From Trileptium ribeirensis (Eukaryota; Nematoda; Enoplea; Enoplida; Thoracostomopsidae), in NCBI GenBank assembly GCA_030248225.1, contig JASANE010028505.1:1-64000 (forward strand): a stretch of DNA of 64,000 nt, read 5' to 3'. Positions 45,401 to 55,889 of this stretch are shown in pieces; the stretch's first letter is position 1; each line of letters begins with the position of its first letter. Below the pieces are notes generated by a model. That model worked only from the letters and a program-made list of their open reading frames with translations. It had not been told where the DNA came from and did not search any database. The position numbers and the translations under genes are program-made.

Positions 45401-48400
45401 ATGCGACAGTTGTCGAGTGACACTTTAAAAATGCAGTGTTGATTCTAGAAATAGCTTCACGCTTCAGACACCCACCGGCTGGTCATTTTGAACCCAATTA
45501 TTTAATGTCTTCAATTCTGGCTAATTCAATATCGTTTACCATAATGCTGTATTTGTTGACTGATTCTGTTCTTTGATAGTCGCCGTTTTTGATGTTGGAT
45601 GCAAGTCCGCCTTGGGTGAGCCGTCTTTGTCAGCTTTTTTTAAATCCGCCATGTCGTTAGCAGCGGAAAGAACGTTGTCCTGGTATACAACAATGCGTAC
45701 GGTCCTAGACGCTGAATCTATCACGTAATAGCGTCCATAAGCAGCACGAGCTACAGTTTCAAGAGCGCAGAGCCTTTATGCATTCCGACCTATATCCGAA
45801 ATGAGTTTAATGTTCTGAAAGCGCTTCTAACTTCACTGATCGGGTTGCGATATTGCAGTGGGACATACGTATCTAGCTGCTTTGGTACTTGATGAAATCA
45901 GAGCGCGTGTCAGATTAGCTCGTGAGTAACAACATCAAAAGGTTTCGCAGTCAATTTTATGATGTTCATGTAGTTTCTCGAATTTTGCTGCCTTGTTGGG
46001 CTAGGGTACTTGCTTTCTGACGCCGGAAATCATAGGATGTTTATCGGCAGGCTAGAATCATGCCTTGCCGCGTTGATTGCGGCGGACACGGTAGCATTGA
46101 TCGTTGATTGTGTAGGCGTAGTATCCATGGCTGATACTACCTTTACTTGTTACACCGGCCGATGTGGCTCGTCATTTGTCACAAGGGGCCTCGTTGGAAG
46201 AACTTTCTTAGTTGCGGATACCAAGCTGATTTTATGCGTTTTTTACTTTATATTGTAGTTTGCCGTCCAGTAGGTAGTTTATTGTTGACAATCACCAAAC
46301 CCTAGTTTACGGTATGGCCATGTGGATGCAAGGACTTGACTTGTCGAGGAAAAGGTTTCGCATGAGTATTGTACTTCGTTTAAATGACAATAGTACTCGA
46401 CCAATCACACGACTAGTCTACTGCCGCTACTGTCGGTGCTTAATACTTGCATATCTTTGTTTTAGAATATTCCGGACCACGGCGAAACGAAGAAAATGCA
46501 AACGATTTATCGCGTCTTTTAACTGTGCTGCCTGATGTGAGAAACACTCTCAAAAATCTTCAACTATCTCACACCGAATTTTCAACGAGCGAAGCAATTG
46601 CGCAAACTCTCGCTACTCTATCGAAACTCAATTCGCTTCTCATGATCGGTCTTAAATTTTGCAAGTTTCATCAACCGCTCTTCAATACGACACAACTCAA
46701 GGCGGATGTTGATCGCGTGCTTGAAGATGGATTTCACAAAAATATCAGGTTAGAAAGTTGTTTATAGCGTATAGTTCAATTCAGAGTGTAGAGAATAGAA
46801 CGAACGTAGAATTCTCACTGGCCAGAGTGATAAATATTGACGGTGACCGTTCTGGGTTTTTTTGCGTGGCACGCATAACTCAACTTCGGCACTGCGTTTT
46901 GACGTCCGAGATAACTTATTCAAAATCTTAAAATGTTTATTTGTGTTGTTTAGTTAACTGCGAAAACGGATTGCAATTCCTTCGAGTTGTGAAATTCTAT
47001 CAAATATGTTCTGGTCGGGTCAAAATGGGTTCCGACAAAACGCGTTAGTCATTGGATCTCGACAACCGGTCTTAGCTTAGGCTAATTCTATAGGTCAAAA
47101 AACTTTATAAGGCTGTTGTATGTCATGCTTGCTATGTGGCTATTATCCAAGATCTCGGTCAAAAGGGGTTTTTAATGGGTCCGTTAGACCGAAAATGTAC
47201 ATGTACGATATTATCTCCTTAATCGCTTGAACTATATGGGTGTTATTAGTCTCAGTTGGTAGAGCAATCGGCTCTCTGTATAGCTGCACATAGTGTACTC
47301 TGTTGTCATTATTTACGGTTCAGGGTGGGTTAAAATGGAGTTTTTGATTGGCACATGAAACCCAGTATACACGTAAATAGCAAAATCTCAACAACCCGGG
47401 TGTTAGTGTTCTCGTGTCATAGAGAATCTCACCTTCTGTGTAGCCGCATATAGTGTGTTGCTGTTATTTTTACACTGCTGGTTGAGTTAGAATGGGTGTT
47501 TAAAAGGGCCAATAAGTCCCCCCAAAAAAATAAACGCAATATCTCCGACACCGCTCTTACTGTATGGGCGTTATCGGTATATTGTAGAGCATTTCATCCG
47601 CTATGTATTTGCAGATTGTGAGTCTCTAAATTAGCAATAAGCGGATTCATCTTCTCAAACATTAGAGCAGCATGGCTAATATTAGGCTCATTTTGTAAGT
47701 TGATGGTCAATATAACTGTGCACGTCTCTCTAAATTACATATTTAACACTCAGAATTCAACACCTTGGCAGCGAGGCAAGCTATTAGTAAGAATATAAGC
47801 GCTGCTATGTATGTAAATATTTGCGCTTCAAATATAAAGTTAAAGTTCAAATATTAAAGTGAATATGTTTGCTTTCAACAGGTTTGCGTTCATTTGACTC
47901 TATATGCGCGTCACTATATTTTGTGGTTAACTGATATTTTTTGTACAATTATTTTTATGCCTTGTTACGGCTGGCCGTAGGTTGCTTTGTACATTAAGGA
48001 GATTCAGACGTTTGTTGCGGCACCTGTTTCCCTGCTGCGCGTTATGTTTAATTTGACACGATGCTCGGTTTATGTACATATGCGTTGACATTTAGTTGCC
48101 TACAGCTGCTGTTATAATGGTTAACAGAGTAAATATATAATGAATATTCTGCAAGTAATATAATTTTTGGTATTTTTGGACCTAGTCACCCTGCAAGTAG
48201 GATTACATTGGGTGATTTTGGTATCAATCGATAGGTTTCGTGTAAAGTTTCGTTTTTGTATGTCTATGGAGATCATAATTTCGTCTTTGGCATGCAAAAG
48301 CACATTAAACGTAAAAACATTGTTTCGAGTTATTTGAGAAAAACTACTTGTTTAAAATTATGTGGCACAGACCATAACTAGATTTTCCACTTTATTAATC

Positions 48401-51400
48401 AACCGAAACGCCTGTATAGTGGCCCCAACGGCACTAGTCTACTGTGCTTGTACGCGGTTTAAGGATAGGTTAAATAAATAATGCGGTTATGCATGCGGCC
48501 ACCCATCCTTTAGCAAATTTTACAACACCGAATTATATGATGCGGCAATGAATGTCTTACTAAAAGCTACATAATATACTTCAATTACCTGTGCTTCTAG
48601 TCATAAATTTGCCTCTCTTTCGGCATCTTCAATATCACTATCGTCCAAACAATCAGCAACGGTTGCAGCCGAAGGCAAGTTTGCGTAAAGGCCATGAAAT
48701 TCCTTTGGGATAGCGGGTGTGTCGCCGTCACACAGGGCGATAAGGTTTGCTTTCTTCTGCTTAGAAATGGGAGACTAGTTGGAATACGCGCGTGGAATTT
48801 GTGCGAGTTCGTTGTCCCTGAGTTTACGTGCTGTCGGGAGCTCGACCTCATAGAAAAGTCCACTATCATCGAGATCGTAATTGTAGTAAAAACTGTTTGG
48901 AGATGACTTTCGGAATTGAAACCAACAAATATCAAACCACCGTAAAGCATGTCCTTGCACATTTCGGCTAGCCCAATCAACGCTGAATGCATTAGTGACC
49001 GCTTTCCAATCGATAAAGTCAAAGCCGGCATAATTTTATTTTCAACCAGTCGTGTATCTCAAGGATGCATCGATATTTGTTGCATTTCTGACACACATGA
49101 GTTTGTTCTATCGGTATTATTATTTTGGTTTAGTAATAAATCACACTAAGTATGTATAGTTTGAATTTACAAGACATCTGTAATTAGGCAGTGCATTCAG
49201 CAGTTATCTTCTGTAAACTGCAATGACAAAAACATATTTTTAACATAATCATTCGGGCTTTAGTGAAATTAAGCCCGCGTTATGCTCGATATTACGCTCG
49301 CTGCACTGTTACCTTTCGAACCAATCATTGAATCAAATTCGGTACAGTGAAATTTTCGCATCGAAGTAGTTCTGACACAATAAACATCGCTCGTTTTTAA
49401 AATTGGACCCATTGTTTGTTTGAATTTTGCAAGCTGTAAGTTAGCTTAAGATATTTCAGAAGCGGTCAAAGCCATGCACGGCCACCATGCGTAACCCTTG
49501 ACTTTGCACCACCGAATTACACCCGGCTTGAGAGACTCCATTAAATACAGAGTTCAATACGTTAGTTGACTAATACAAAACAGTTCAGTAATTGAAAGAG
49601 TATAATTACCTTTAGAATCTGTTTATGAAGTGAGTAAATAGAACATAATTATTATTGAGTACACATAGATTATAAGAATGTTCTGAGAAAGTACGGCAAG
49701 TTGCTCTGCGACCACATACCATACATTAGAACGGCTTTCGTTAATCAGACTGATATAAATGATTTAGTTATCGGGTCGGTTCACGAAACCATGTAATTTG
49801 GTCGGGGGGGCTACATCGGCACTTTTTGGCCCATTGTCTTTTGGAAGGAAATTTAATTGCGCTGTGTGGTGTAGTAATATGCTGTCCGACCGTCATTATA
49901 AGGTATGGTGGACTTCTGTGCCCCTAACATAGCAGGAGCTAGGGGTCCACAAATTGGATGGGCCAAATGAAGCCAACAACACATGTCCCACTGTAAACGT
50001 TCGCGGTATCGCCAGCACATGATACATATGTGTGTTTTTCATTTCACTGTGATCGTTTGATATTTGCTAATTTTTCCGGAAAAACTTGGGGGTAAACATA
50101 GACACTGAAGCTGACGCCAAGCTTCAAAAATTTTTTTCGTGACATGTAGCCCTCCGACCTAGGTCAAATCTGACAACTCGCATAAGCTGGTAAATAATGT
50201 CAAAGTGCACTAGCGCCAATAATTCTATATAACGATAATCGTAATCGGTACAGGTGTCAGTGAAAAAAAGAAAGTGAGCGTATGTCTATGTGTTGGTTAG
50301 ATATTGCGGCCGAAGCTTACAAAGTGCCAAAAATGAGGTATGCAAAATGTAGCCCCCCCCCGACCTTGCGAAAATGCAGTTTAAAAAGCCAAATTTAGCA
50401 TACAGTCTTACATTAGGCCGGATAGAAATATATATAGTAACTCCCCACTAGAATCGGGACATGTACTAAAATTTTTTAATGAAAACGTAGCCCCCCCCCC
50501 CGACCTGATGTGTAGCCCCCAGACCAAATCCAGAACCTCTAGAAGTAGTTAAGGTTCTACGCGTTATATGTTGTAGAAAGGTGTAGGTCCCAACCCGACT
50601 TAAGGTGTAGCCTCCCGACTTCCGGTGTAGCCCCCCCCGACTTCAGGTGTAGCCGCCCCGACTTACACATAAATGGGTGTCAATATTTACAAGAAATATG
50701 GATCTTCCTGAAATTTTCTGTCGGAAATCTCCCACTCATGGTTGGTTTGTGAGCATAAAATGGTATCTGTATGTGCTGTATCCGTTGCGCTAGAAACACT
50801 TCTGCGACACGCTTGTCCTAAATTGATCATTTTTAACCTCAAAAGGTCTCTAGCGGCACCCCAATTATAGGCCACATGTCCTCCAAATGGCTTGACCGCG
50901 ACCCTTTTTGTCCGGCTTGCATACAAACAGACCATAGTTCATGTGTCGCTGCGTCAACCTATAGAATAAAGGCTTATTTCGGATTAAAATTTGAACCCCA
51001 GGGGCTCTTTGCGAACCCTGTAACAGGTTTTAGGAAATTCGTTTTGCATAGAGACGTCGATATTCGAAAATTCAAGTTTTTTTACGTCGGAAGAGTCTAA
51101 ACACTGTACATTCGAAAACGTTTCATTTTGGCTTCAAAAAGTGGTGTTTAAAATTACATGGTTTCGTGAAATGACCCATCGTATCTGCCTTAACTTGCTT
51201 AGGGGCAATGATAAACTGATATCTCGAAATTACAGGCTTCGCTGAAACGGTCAATAATTTTAAATGTTTAGTTATTTTCAAGATTCAAAGTTATTTACGG
51301 GGTAGATTCGCTTCTCGTACGTGACTTCGCTATCCGCCACTCTTACCGCACACGCGCTGTAAATAGCTTCGAATCTTCGCTGCAGACCCGATTTTTTTTC

Positions 51401-54400
51401 TAAATGGTCCATTAAATCACAGAATTTTGTTAAAATAGGCGGACGAGTTCCAGTTTTATCAGACCATTTTTAATCCTTTTACAAATGGAAATCAGATAAT
51501 GCGCTTTAGCACAATAGGTTACACGTTTTCGGCTGAAGCAGCATCAAGCATAATATCATTATGTGACTAATACCGATTTGTACGATTTAAAATATGCTGC
51601 GAAATTAAAATCTAATTTTGTATCGCCTATAAACGTAGTATAAATTGGGCTATTATAATGCGGTTTAGCACAGCCTTTAGACAGCGTCGATGTGGTCGAG
51701 CAACCTGAAAATCGCAAAATTTGCGTTTTTGCATGACGACGATTCGTCATCGGATAGATGGATCCTCACAAAATTTTCGTATTTTATCATAAATTCAGTC
51801 GATTTGTGCCCTTTCGTTAGCCGCCGCTAAACCCCGCGAACCATGTCTTCCGGGTCAAAATAGTCCACAGAGGAATCAAGGGTTACATTTTTAAAATTTG
51901 GCTACCGGATATCATTCGCGACCAATATCTCGAGCTCGAGGTTTCGCAAGCACGAGGGCTACTACTTTGTGATTTGTTGAGAAAGCTGTCGTTTTCGAGC
52001 TATGAGTCGAAGTTTAAAATTAACTCGAAAAAGTGAAATTTTTAAAAAATTTCAAAGCAAGTTTTTTCTTATTGAAGGTGAACTATGGGTTTATAGTGTT
52101 ATTTAACTCGTTAAACAAACTCGTTTTATTGTTGGCTATGTTAAGGACGGCGCTGGAGCATAATTTGTTAAATTTTGGCACCAAAATGTCCAGTTTCGTT
52201 ACTTTTTCAATATAGATGTATGTAGGTCAATTGAACGTGTCTAGTTTTCAGGTTTGCTAAATACTATAAAAACAATTGCATTTGCGTGGTATGCATCAAA
52301 TAATGTAAGTCTTAAATAATAATTTTTCTTAAAATTTGTAATTTATAAATTTCAAGAGTTTTTTGTCTTTTTGGTCATTGGGAGAAAAATGAAGAGTTTT
52401 TCCGTTTTGAATATGACAAGATGACCGCAGCATTGTCATTGAAGTACTGCCCGTATATGGACTTTAAGTGGGCTTAGGGACCTGAATGTGAAGCGACGAA
52501 ATGGTCAATAGGGGTAGAGTCGCCACGCTCGGTCCATCTCCCCTCTTTTTGTGAGTTACTATTTATAATGGACTCTCGGTTCAATCAAGAGTTCAGTTAT
52601 ATCATAAAACATTCGATTCTTTTAAATACTACGTCTAAAAGCCTTTGATAATTTTCTATTTTTAGCAACATCATTACATCGAACGGTATCGACGACGATG
52701 TTTTCTCAAATCTGCGAGCGGTGAAATTCGACTTGTGTTACGGGCATGTCGGTCCGATGCTGGAATTTTTCGTCGCTTCGGTTCCAAAACTCAAAATTGT
52801 TGCCTATGAAACGATTGTGGACCGCTCCGGCCTGGACGCTGCGTACAAATTAGTGCCCACGATGTACCGCCGAAATATGAGGCTCAAATTTTCGACGCTC
52901 CAACGAAGTCCGAACGATACAAGTTTGTCCGTTTCGCTTTTGATTTTTTAGTTTTGTCAATGTGTTGGTAACGCAAGTCGAAGCCGTTTCTTTAAGGGTA
53001 CAATATATTAACGGGGTTATTAGAGGTATATGCGAGGCGAGATCTGGGAGCTGTTGTCTTCGAGTATTACTTAGTAAGCTTAAATGTGAATACCGAAGCT
53101 GTTTGCTGATAGAACGTTTCTAGAATAATTACTTTAATGTAGTTGTGGAGCGTAATTGCCTTGTCATATGATGGGCGATGATGGCTTGTATGTAGTTCTT
53201 TGTCGCCGTGATGATAGTTTCTGTCTTGATGTTTGTTAATATGATGGCATCATGCGGTAGTCGAGGATTGGACTGAGTTGAAAATATTTATATGTATATT
53301 CGGGGGAGATTGGCGACTTGTCTTTGTATCAGTTGTACTCAGTAAGTTACCCGAAATGATGTAGTACAAGAGTATTGTGTGGACATTAGCACGACGGGAC
53401 ACATTACGTTACGCATAGTCTAGGAAGTAAAGGGTGTTTCGCTGAGGAGGGATTCAGGAAAATTTGGAGCCAGTTAAGTAAGTAAAGGTCGCTTCGGTGT
53501 ACATGGTCGTAGGAATTAGTCCTAGTTCCACCCAATTGTACACCTTGCTTTATTATAATGCATAAATTGATTCCACATGTTTATCCGCCTTAACTTAACT
53601 TTATTACTTACATCAAAACGTAGTGGTGACTGAGGTTCTTAGCTGCTTTTGAACCACGTGGTGCTGATCGTATGTTAGGTAAAAGATCCCTCCGAACATA
53701 GAACGACAACCTACGATTATTTTTTTATTATTTCATGGTTAAACAGGCTGCGCTAATGCAATCGATTTACTTATATCATACGTCATGGACAGTACAGGTA
53801 AGTAGGTACAGTCGGGCTCAGAAATAAAAGCAAATTTTTCCCGAATCGTATGCGAACACTTCACGAAAAATTGACAGCTGTTCAATTGCTATTATCGAAT
53901 TTTTCGCGAACACTTCGCGAAAAACCTACGATTATTTCTGAACGTGACTGTGTATATACTCTTAACAACATTTTGCAACATTCGTTAAAACATAATTTTT
54001 TTGTAACTGTTAGCGCCTATTGCACAAGTCAAGTGTTGGAGAAATACTTCGGTTTCTTTTAAGTTTTAGCCGAAAGGATGCTAAAAACACCTGTAGCCTG
54101 GAGCTGATTCAGTCTCACCATGCATTATACACGATTTCGAAAGATGCATGTGCTATTTATCTGTCTCAAAATTAAACTGTAATAAATTTAATTAGGGGAA
54201 CATTTCTCTGTTAAGGTTATTCTCCGTTATTTAACTAATATACAGTGGAATAATGCAAATTTAATAATATAAATGTTCTAACGTACAACACAATGTTTTG
54301 TGCGAAAAATTCTTTTTGATAGTTTGGATTCTCCCTCCGCTTGGTCTCTATTTCACCTGATATGCGTTGCTTAAAATTAGTAACAAAGTAACATTATTAT

Positions 54401-55841
54401 CCATTAGTAGTATGTTTTTGGTGAGTAGTGTGCACTAAAACCATGCGCATCCAACTACGTACAATGGTTGTTACGAACAAAAATAAAACAAATTTTACGA
54501 CAAGTTCGCAAGTGTATCGAGAATTTTCTAATGCGAAAAATTAGCAGTGGCTCAATTTAGTAAGTTGCGAATAATTTTATTGTTTGACCATTTTTGACGA
54601 ATAATCCATTTCTGCCCGTCATGTATTGTACAACTGTTCTAGAAACGCTATCTGATGCTGAAATCAAACCGCCACTTGAATTTTATCGAATTCTAATTCG
54701 ACTCGACTTGGCATTTGTCGAGAGCGATCGTATTGTTTCGCTGTTATTTAAGCCGCCTGACAATGGCATTACCTATCCAGTGTTGACCGAGTTTCGTGCA
54801 ATTCGTTGTAACGGTGTCAACGATACAACGTTTGAAATCATAGCACGTACGTGTCCGGCAATCAATAGGATAACGCTCAATGGCTGCCAAAATGTTACCG
54901 ATAGAGGTCTGTGGCATTTGCTTGTTCATTGGGAAGATATTTTCGGTGAAAACAGAGCTGCGTTTGTTTTCGACAACAAAAGTATACATTGTAGCATAGA
55001 CGAAAAGCATAAAAATACCGGCTCCAAATTTGTGCCACAGAATGACAGTAAGGCGGAAAATTTCTTGACTTCGCAGCGTGTGATCAGAGTTTTGATTTCT
55101 AATACCGGTATAGAGTTACTGCCGTTTTACGAGGCTTTCCGGTCACTATTTCCGTGTTATCGGAGGTCACTTTGCGAAGTAAAAGCCACAGCAACTGCGA
55201 ACCAGACGACTGGTGTTATGCTACCAGAATCGATAGCAGCTAATACAGATAAATCATCTGATTCCAAATCAACTATTGAATGGATTGAAATTGAAGGCGC
55301 TACAGAAGAACTTCGAAAGGTAGTAAACAGCCCCAAAATGGATCAGGTAGCAGATGAGTGCTTGAAATTGTATGCAACTGCTGCTGGCACAGCTGAATTG
55401 TGTTTGCAACGTAGTTCGGATAAACAACGAGTATTTAGTGCTAAAGGCACGAGTTCAGCTCTGGATTGTCCACCGTCTGCTTTAGGCAGCAATATTAATC
55501 ACTCAGCGGCAAGTCACAGCACTTCAAAACAGCAACCGTGTTCATCGAGCGCAGGGAACGCGGAATCCGTCGTAGCCTGTGTGCCGGACGTACCGAAGTT
55601 TGCCCGCGATCATTTTACCGGTAACCAAGTTCGACTAGAAGCCCAAATTGTGCGAAAAGTTTTAAACGACAACTGCAGCAACCCAACTGCGGCATCGCTG
55701 TCCCATCGCGGGCAACGAAATTATAAACTCACGATTTGGGATCGTGACTATCCGAACGCAATGATGATAGTTCAGGATTATCCTCCGAGTTGTACGGTGC
55801 CGATACTTGGATTTATCACGGATGTGCCTGCTTCGTTTTAA
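36236..55841 (+). CDS. F-box protein with leucine-rich-repeat-like region (5 exons)
   Basis: Exons 36236-36435, 43578-43720, 46466-46748, 52666-52922 and 54643-55841 join in matching phase (2, 1, 2, 1) with GT..AG introns of 7.1, 2.7, 5.9 and 1.7 kb. They give about 693 residues. Residues 1-45 are an F-box (NNLPDDVLLIIFDHL, VCAMVCQAWYRIVS), the motif that binds Skp1 in SCF ubiquitin ligases. Residues about 160-390 hold leucine-rich-repeat-like segments, best seen at CPAINRITLNGCQNVTDRGL (residues 365-384). The last 300 residues are Ser/Thr-rich and low in structure, ending with a conserved-looking block (YKLTIWDRDYPNAMMIVQDY). The F-box/LRR order suggests a substrate receptor for protein degradation. 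I cannot name an ortholog. An extra in-phase exon hidden in a large intron cannot be excluded. The poly(A) signal AATAAA lies 36 bases past the stop. Confidence 0.9.
36826..38006. mobile_element. Non-autonomous hAT-type transposon with 8-bp target duplication
   Basis: The left end CAGGGAATAACCGGAACCG is inverted at the right end (CGGAATTCCGGTTACTCCCTG). The element is flanked by identical 8-bp copies of TTGTTAAC (36818-36825 and 38007-38014). An 8-bp duplication and CAGGG termini define the hAT superfamily. Subterminal regions on both sides are packed with CCGGAACCGG motifs, likely transposase binding repeats. The 1181-bp interior has no transposase. A plus frame at 37017-37304 has no recognisable domain. 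It lies in F-box intron 1. Confidence 0.93.
38243..38490. repeat. 90-bp tandem repeat, 2.7 copies
   Basis: CATGGTTCGCCCATAAAAGT followed by TAGACTGGAAAACGTCTCA recurs at 38243, 38333 and 38422. The third copy is cut after GTCTCACTATG. It lies in F-box intron 1. Confidence 0.93.
41056..41265 (+). other. Unassigned 69-codon open frame after an acceptor-like site
   Basis: Follows TTTTACTTTATAG and starts at a TTG or at the ATG one codon earlier in the sequence TAGATGTTGAAG. The frame reads CLPNNCTTVTHDQAVSFC, FDREKWTKAIRRLNCKPENF and ends LEADDVDADFRL with a stop. Composition looks protein-like. It could be an alternative terminal exon, a nested gene fragment or a transposon piece. I cannot assign a family. 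Confidence 0.3.
41764..41776 (+). repeat. Poly-G tract
   Basis: About 13 consecutive G residues (CTCGGGGGGGGGGGGGAGC), close to other G-rich sequence (GGAGGGGCCGAACACCGG, GGGGGAGGGG at 41630). It could form a G-quadruplex. The length is likely to vary or be misassembled. Confidence 0.85.
43578..43720 (+). CDS. F-box gene exon 2
   Basis: Follows ACATTTAG and begins with the single base that completes AG/G (Arg). It reads PHGRDLFSCGVSVDQVPNDL, TLESLGLEGVSLGSD, LPSKLVEL, and ends in phase 1 at CTCG/GTATGG. Leucine spacing (LESLGLEGVSL) fits a leucine-rich repeat. The longer open frame that runs on past 43720 is intron read-through. Confidence 0.85.
44150..44620. repeat. 116-bp tandem repeat, 4 copies
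   Basis: GGTTTTCTAAAGCATACAGT, GATAAGAAATCTCAGCAAAA, GTTGGTTCGATTTGTAG and GAGTATGGATATTATCA recur with starts at 44169, 44285, 44401 and 44517. Copies differ by a few substitutions. It lies in F-box intron 2. Confidence 0.96.
44980..46010 (-). pseudogene. RTE-type LINE remnant
   Basis: The minus strand, in shifting frames, gives RT palm and C-terminal blocks in the correct order: VGMHKGSALLKL and LVLLMDAITR (for VGVHQGSALSP..MDAI); DNVLSAANDMADLKKADKDG (palm Asp region); SIMVNDIELARIEDIK and LGSK; REAISRI; AIYGSEFWQ; LKEARLRWYSLVLG; then GKRPKQRWCGTLKADL and DNSIKRDK. The RPKQRW.DTLKADL....ADPA.KRDK ending is characteristic of RTE elements, which I know best from nematodes. It has many stops and frameshifts. 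It lies in F-box intron 2, antisense to the gene. Confidence 0.8.
46466..46748 (+). CDS. F-box gene exon 3
   Basis: The acceptor is TTTGTTTTAG. The first two bases complete the Glu codon begun by exon 2. Translation: EYSGPRRNEENANDLSRLL, PDVRNTLKNLQLSHTEFS, LATLSKLNSLLMIGLKFC, DVDRVLEDGFHKNI. Leucine-rich-repeat-like spacing is evident (LKNLQLSHTEF, LNSLLMIGLKF). It ends in phase 2 at ATCAG/GTTAGA. Confidence 0.88.
47010..47790. repeat. Modular dispersed repeat (copy 3, longest)
   Basis: At least three submodules (GGTCAAAATGGGTTCC near 47018, GTCAAAAGGGGTTTTT near 47158, GGGTTAAAATGGAG near 47325) each lead into AACT..ATGGGTGTTAT and GTAGAGCAAT. The shared end module follows (GCATGGCTAATATTAGGCTC, ATTTTGTAAGTTGATGG, CACGTCTCTCTAAATTAC, CAACACCTTGGCAG). 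It lies in F-box intron 3. The copy number of submodules differs from the copies at 4560 and 25450. Confidence 0.75.
48601..49035 (-). pseudogene. Degenerate ORF of unknown, probably transposon, origin
   Basis: One minus-strand frame is open from 49035 to the TGA at 48601-48603 except for a TAG at 48775-48777. It reads FDFIDWKAVTNAFSVDWASR, GHALRWFDICWFQFRKSS, FYYNYDLDDSGLFYEVEL, then after the stop SPISKQKKANLIALCDGD, TPAIPKEFHGLYANLPSA, DDSDIEDAERE. The pattern of KK--L--LC----IP-E-H-FY--LP followed by an acidic tail resembles C-termini of transposon-encoded proteins that I recall but cannot name with confidence. The overlapping uninterrupted frame at 48597-49031 has a less protein-like composition. 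It lies in F-box intron 3. Confidence 0.55.
49773..51177. mobile_element. 1.4-kb terminal-inverted-repeat element with C-rich tracts
   Basis: The left end GGGTCGGTTCACGAAACCAT, continuing GTAATTT, is inverted at the right end (AAATTACATGGTTTCGTGAA followed by ATGACCC). Homology continues weakly inward (CACTTTTTG and AAAAAGTG). Both ends are flanked by ATC (49770-49772 and 51178-51180), a possible 3-bp target duplication. The interior contains repeated GTAG(C)nGAC motifs with C runs of 7-12 (50350, 50490, 50630) and GTCGGGGGGGGCTAC on the left side. No transposase was found. It lies in F-box intron 3. Confidence 0.82.
50338..50670. repeat. GTAGCCCCCC-GACTT degenerate motif cluster
   Basis: The motif GTAGCC(C)nCGACTT/CGACCT appears at least six times in about 330 bases, for instance GTGTAGCCTCCCGACTTCCG, GTGTAGCCCCCCCCGACTTC and GTGTAGCCGCCCCGACTTAC. 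An opposite-strand copy lies at about 49801-49815. It belongs to the interior of the surrounding inverted-repeat element. Confidence 0.8.
51180..52665. other. F-box intron 3, distal part
   Basis: AT-rich sequence with no recognised element. A plus frame at 52033-52215 and other small frames have no domain. The intron ends at the ATTTTTAG acceptor before exon 4. Confidence 0.45.
52666..52922 (+). CDS. F-box gene exon 4
   Basis: The acceptor is ATTTTTAG. The first base completes a Ser codon with the AG of exon 3. Translation: NIITSNGIDDDVFSNLRAV, KFDLCYGHVGPMLEFFVASV, PKLKIVAYETIVDRSGLDAA, YKLVPTMYRRNMRLKF, SPNDT. It ends in phase 1 at ACAA/GTTTGT. The NGIDDDVFSNLRAVKFDLCYG block is a typical leucine-rich-repeat start, with the FDLCYG asparagine or cysteine position. 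Confidence 0.86.
53809..53952. mobile_element. Mariner-type MITE
   Basis: The left end CAGTCGGGCTCAGAAATAAA is mirrored by the right end (TTATTTCTGAACGTGACTGTG), flanked by TA at 53807-53808 and 53953-53954. At about 144 bp it carries internal CTTCGCGAAAAA/TTTTTCGCGAACACTT repeats and no coding capacity. TA duplication and CAGT..CTCA/TTCAGAAATAA ends suggest a Tc1/mariner relative. It lies in F-box intron 4. Confidence 0.8.
54643..55841 (+). CDS. F-box gene exon 5 (terminal)
   Basis: The acceptor CAACTGTTCTAG joins in phase to give a Lys codon, then TLSDAEIKPPLEFYRILIRL. It contains the clearest repeat (FRAIRCNGVNDTTFEIIAR, CPAINRITLNGCQNVTDRGL), an acidic and Ser-rich middle and a conserved-looking C-terminus ending VPASF and TAA at 55839-55841. 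The open frame extends upstream to 54594, but that part precedes the splice acceptor and the apparent start there is not an ATG. Confidence 0.9.
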
Positions 55842-55876
55842 TTTATTGTGTACTTTATTGTGATACTACGTGATCA

Positions 55877-55882
55877 AATAAA
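55877..55882 (+). terminator. Poly(A) signal of the F-box gene
   Basis: AATAAA lies 36 bases after the TAA stop of the F-box gene, at a normal distance for a very short 3' untranslated region. Confidence 0.8.
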
Positions 55883-55889
55883 GCTTAAG

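Noticed and set aside
47245..47275. tRNA-like A box (GTCTCAGTTGGTAGAGCAAT)
   Set aside because: No B box follows, and the segment is part of the modular dispersed repeat (TTTGTAGAGCAATTCA in other copies).
54594..55841. 415-codon ORF starting at 54594 as a complete intronless gene
   Set aside because: Its first codons precede a splice acceptor at 54641-54642, the start would be TTG, and the phase joins exactly to exon 4 of the F-box gene.
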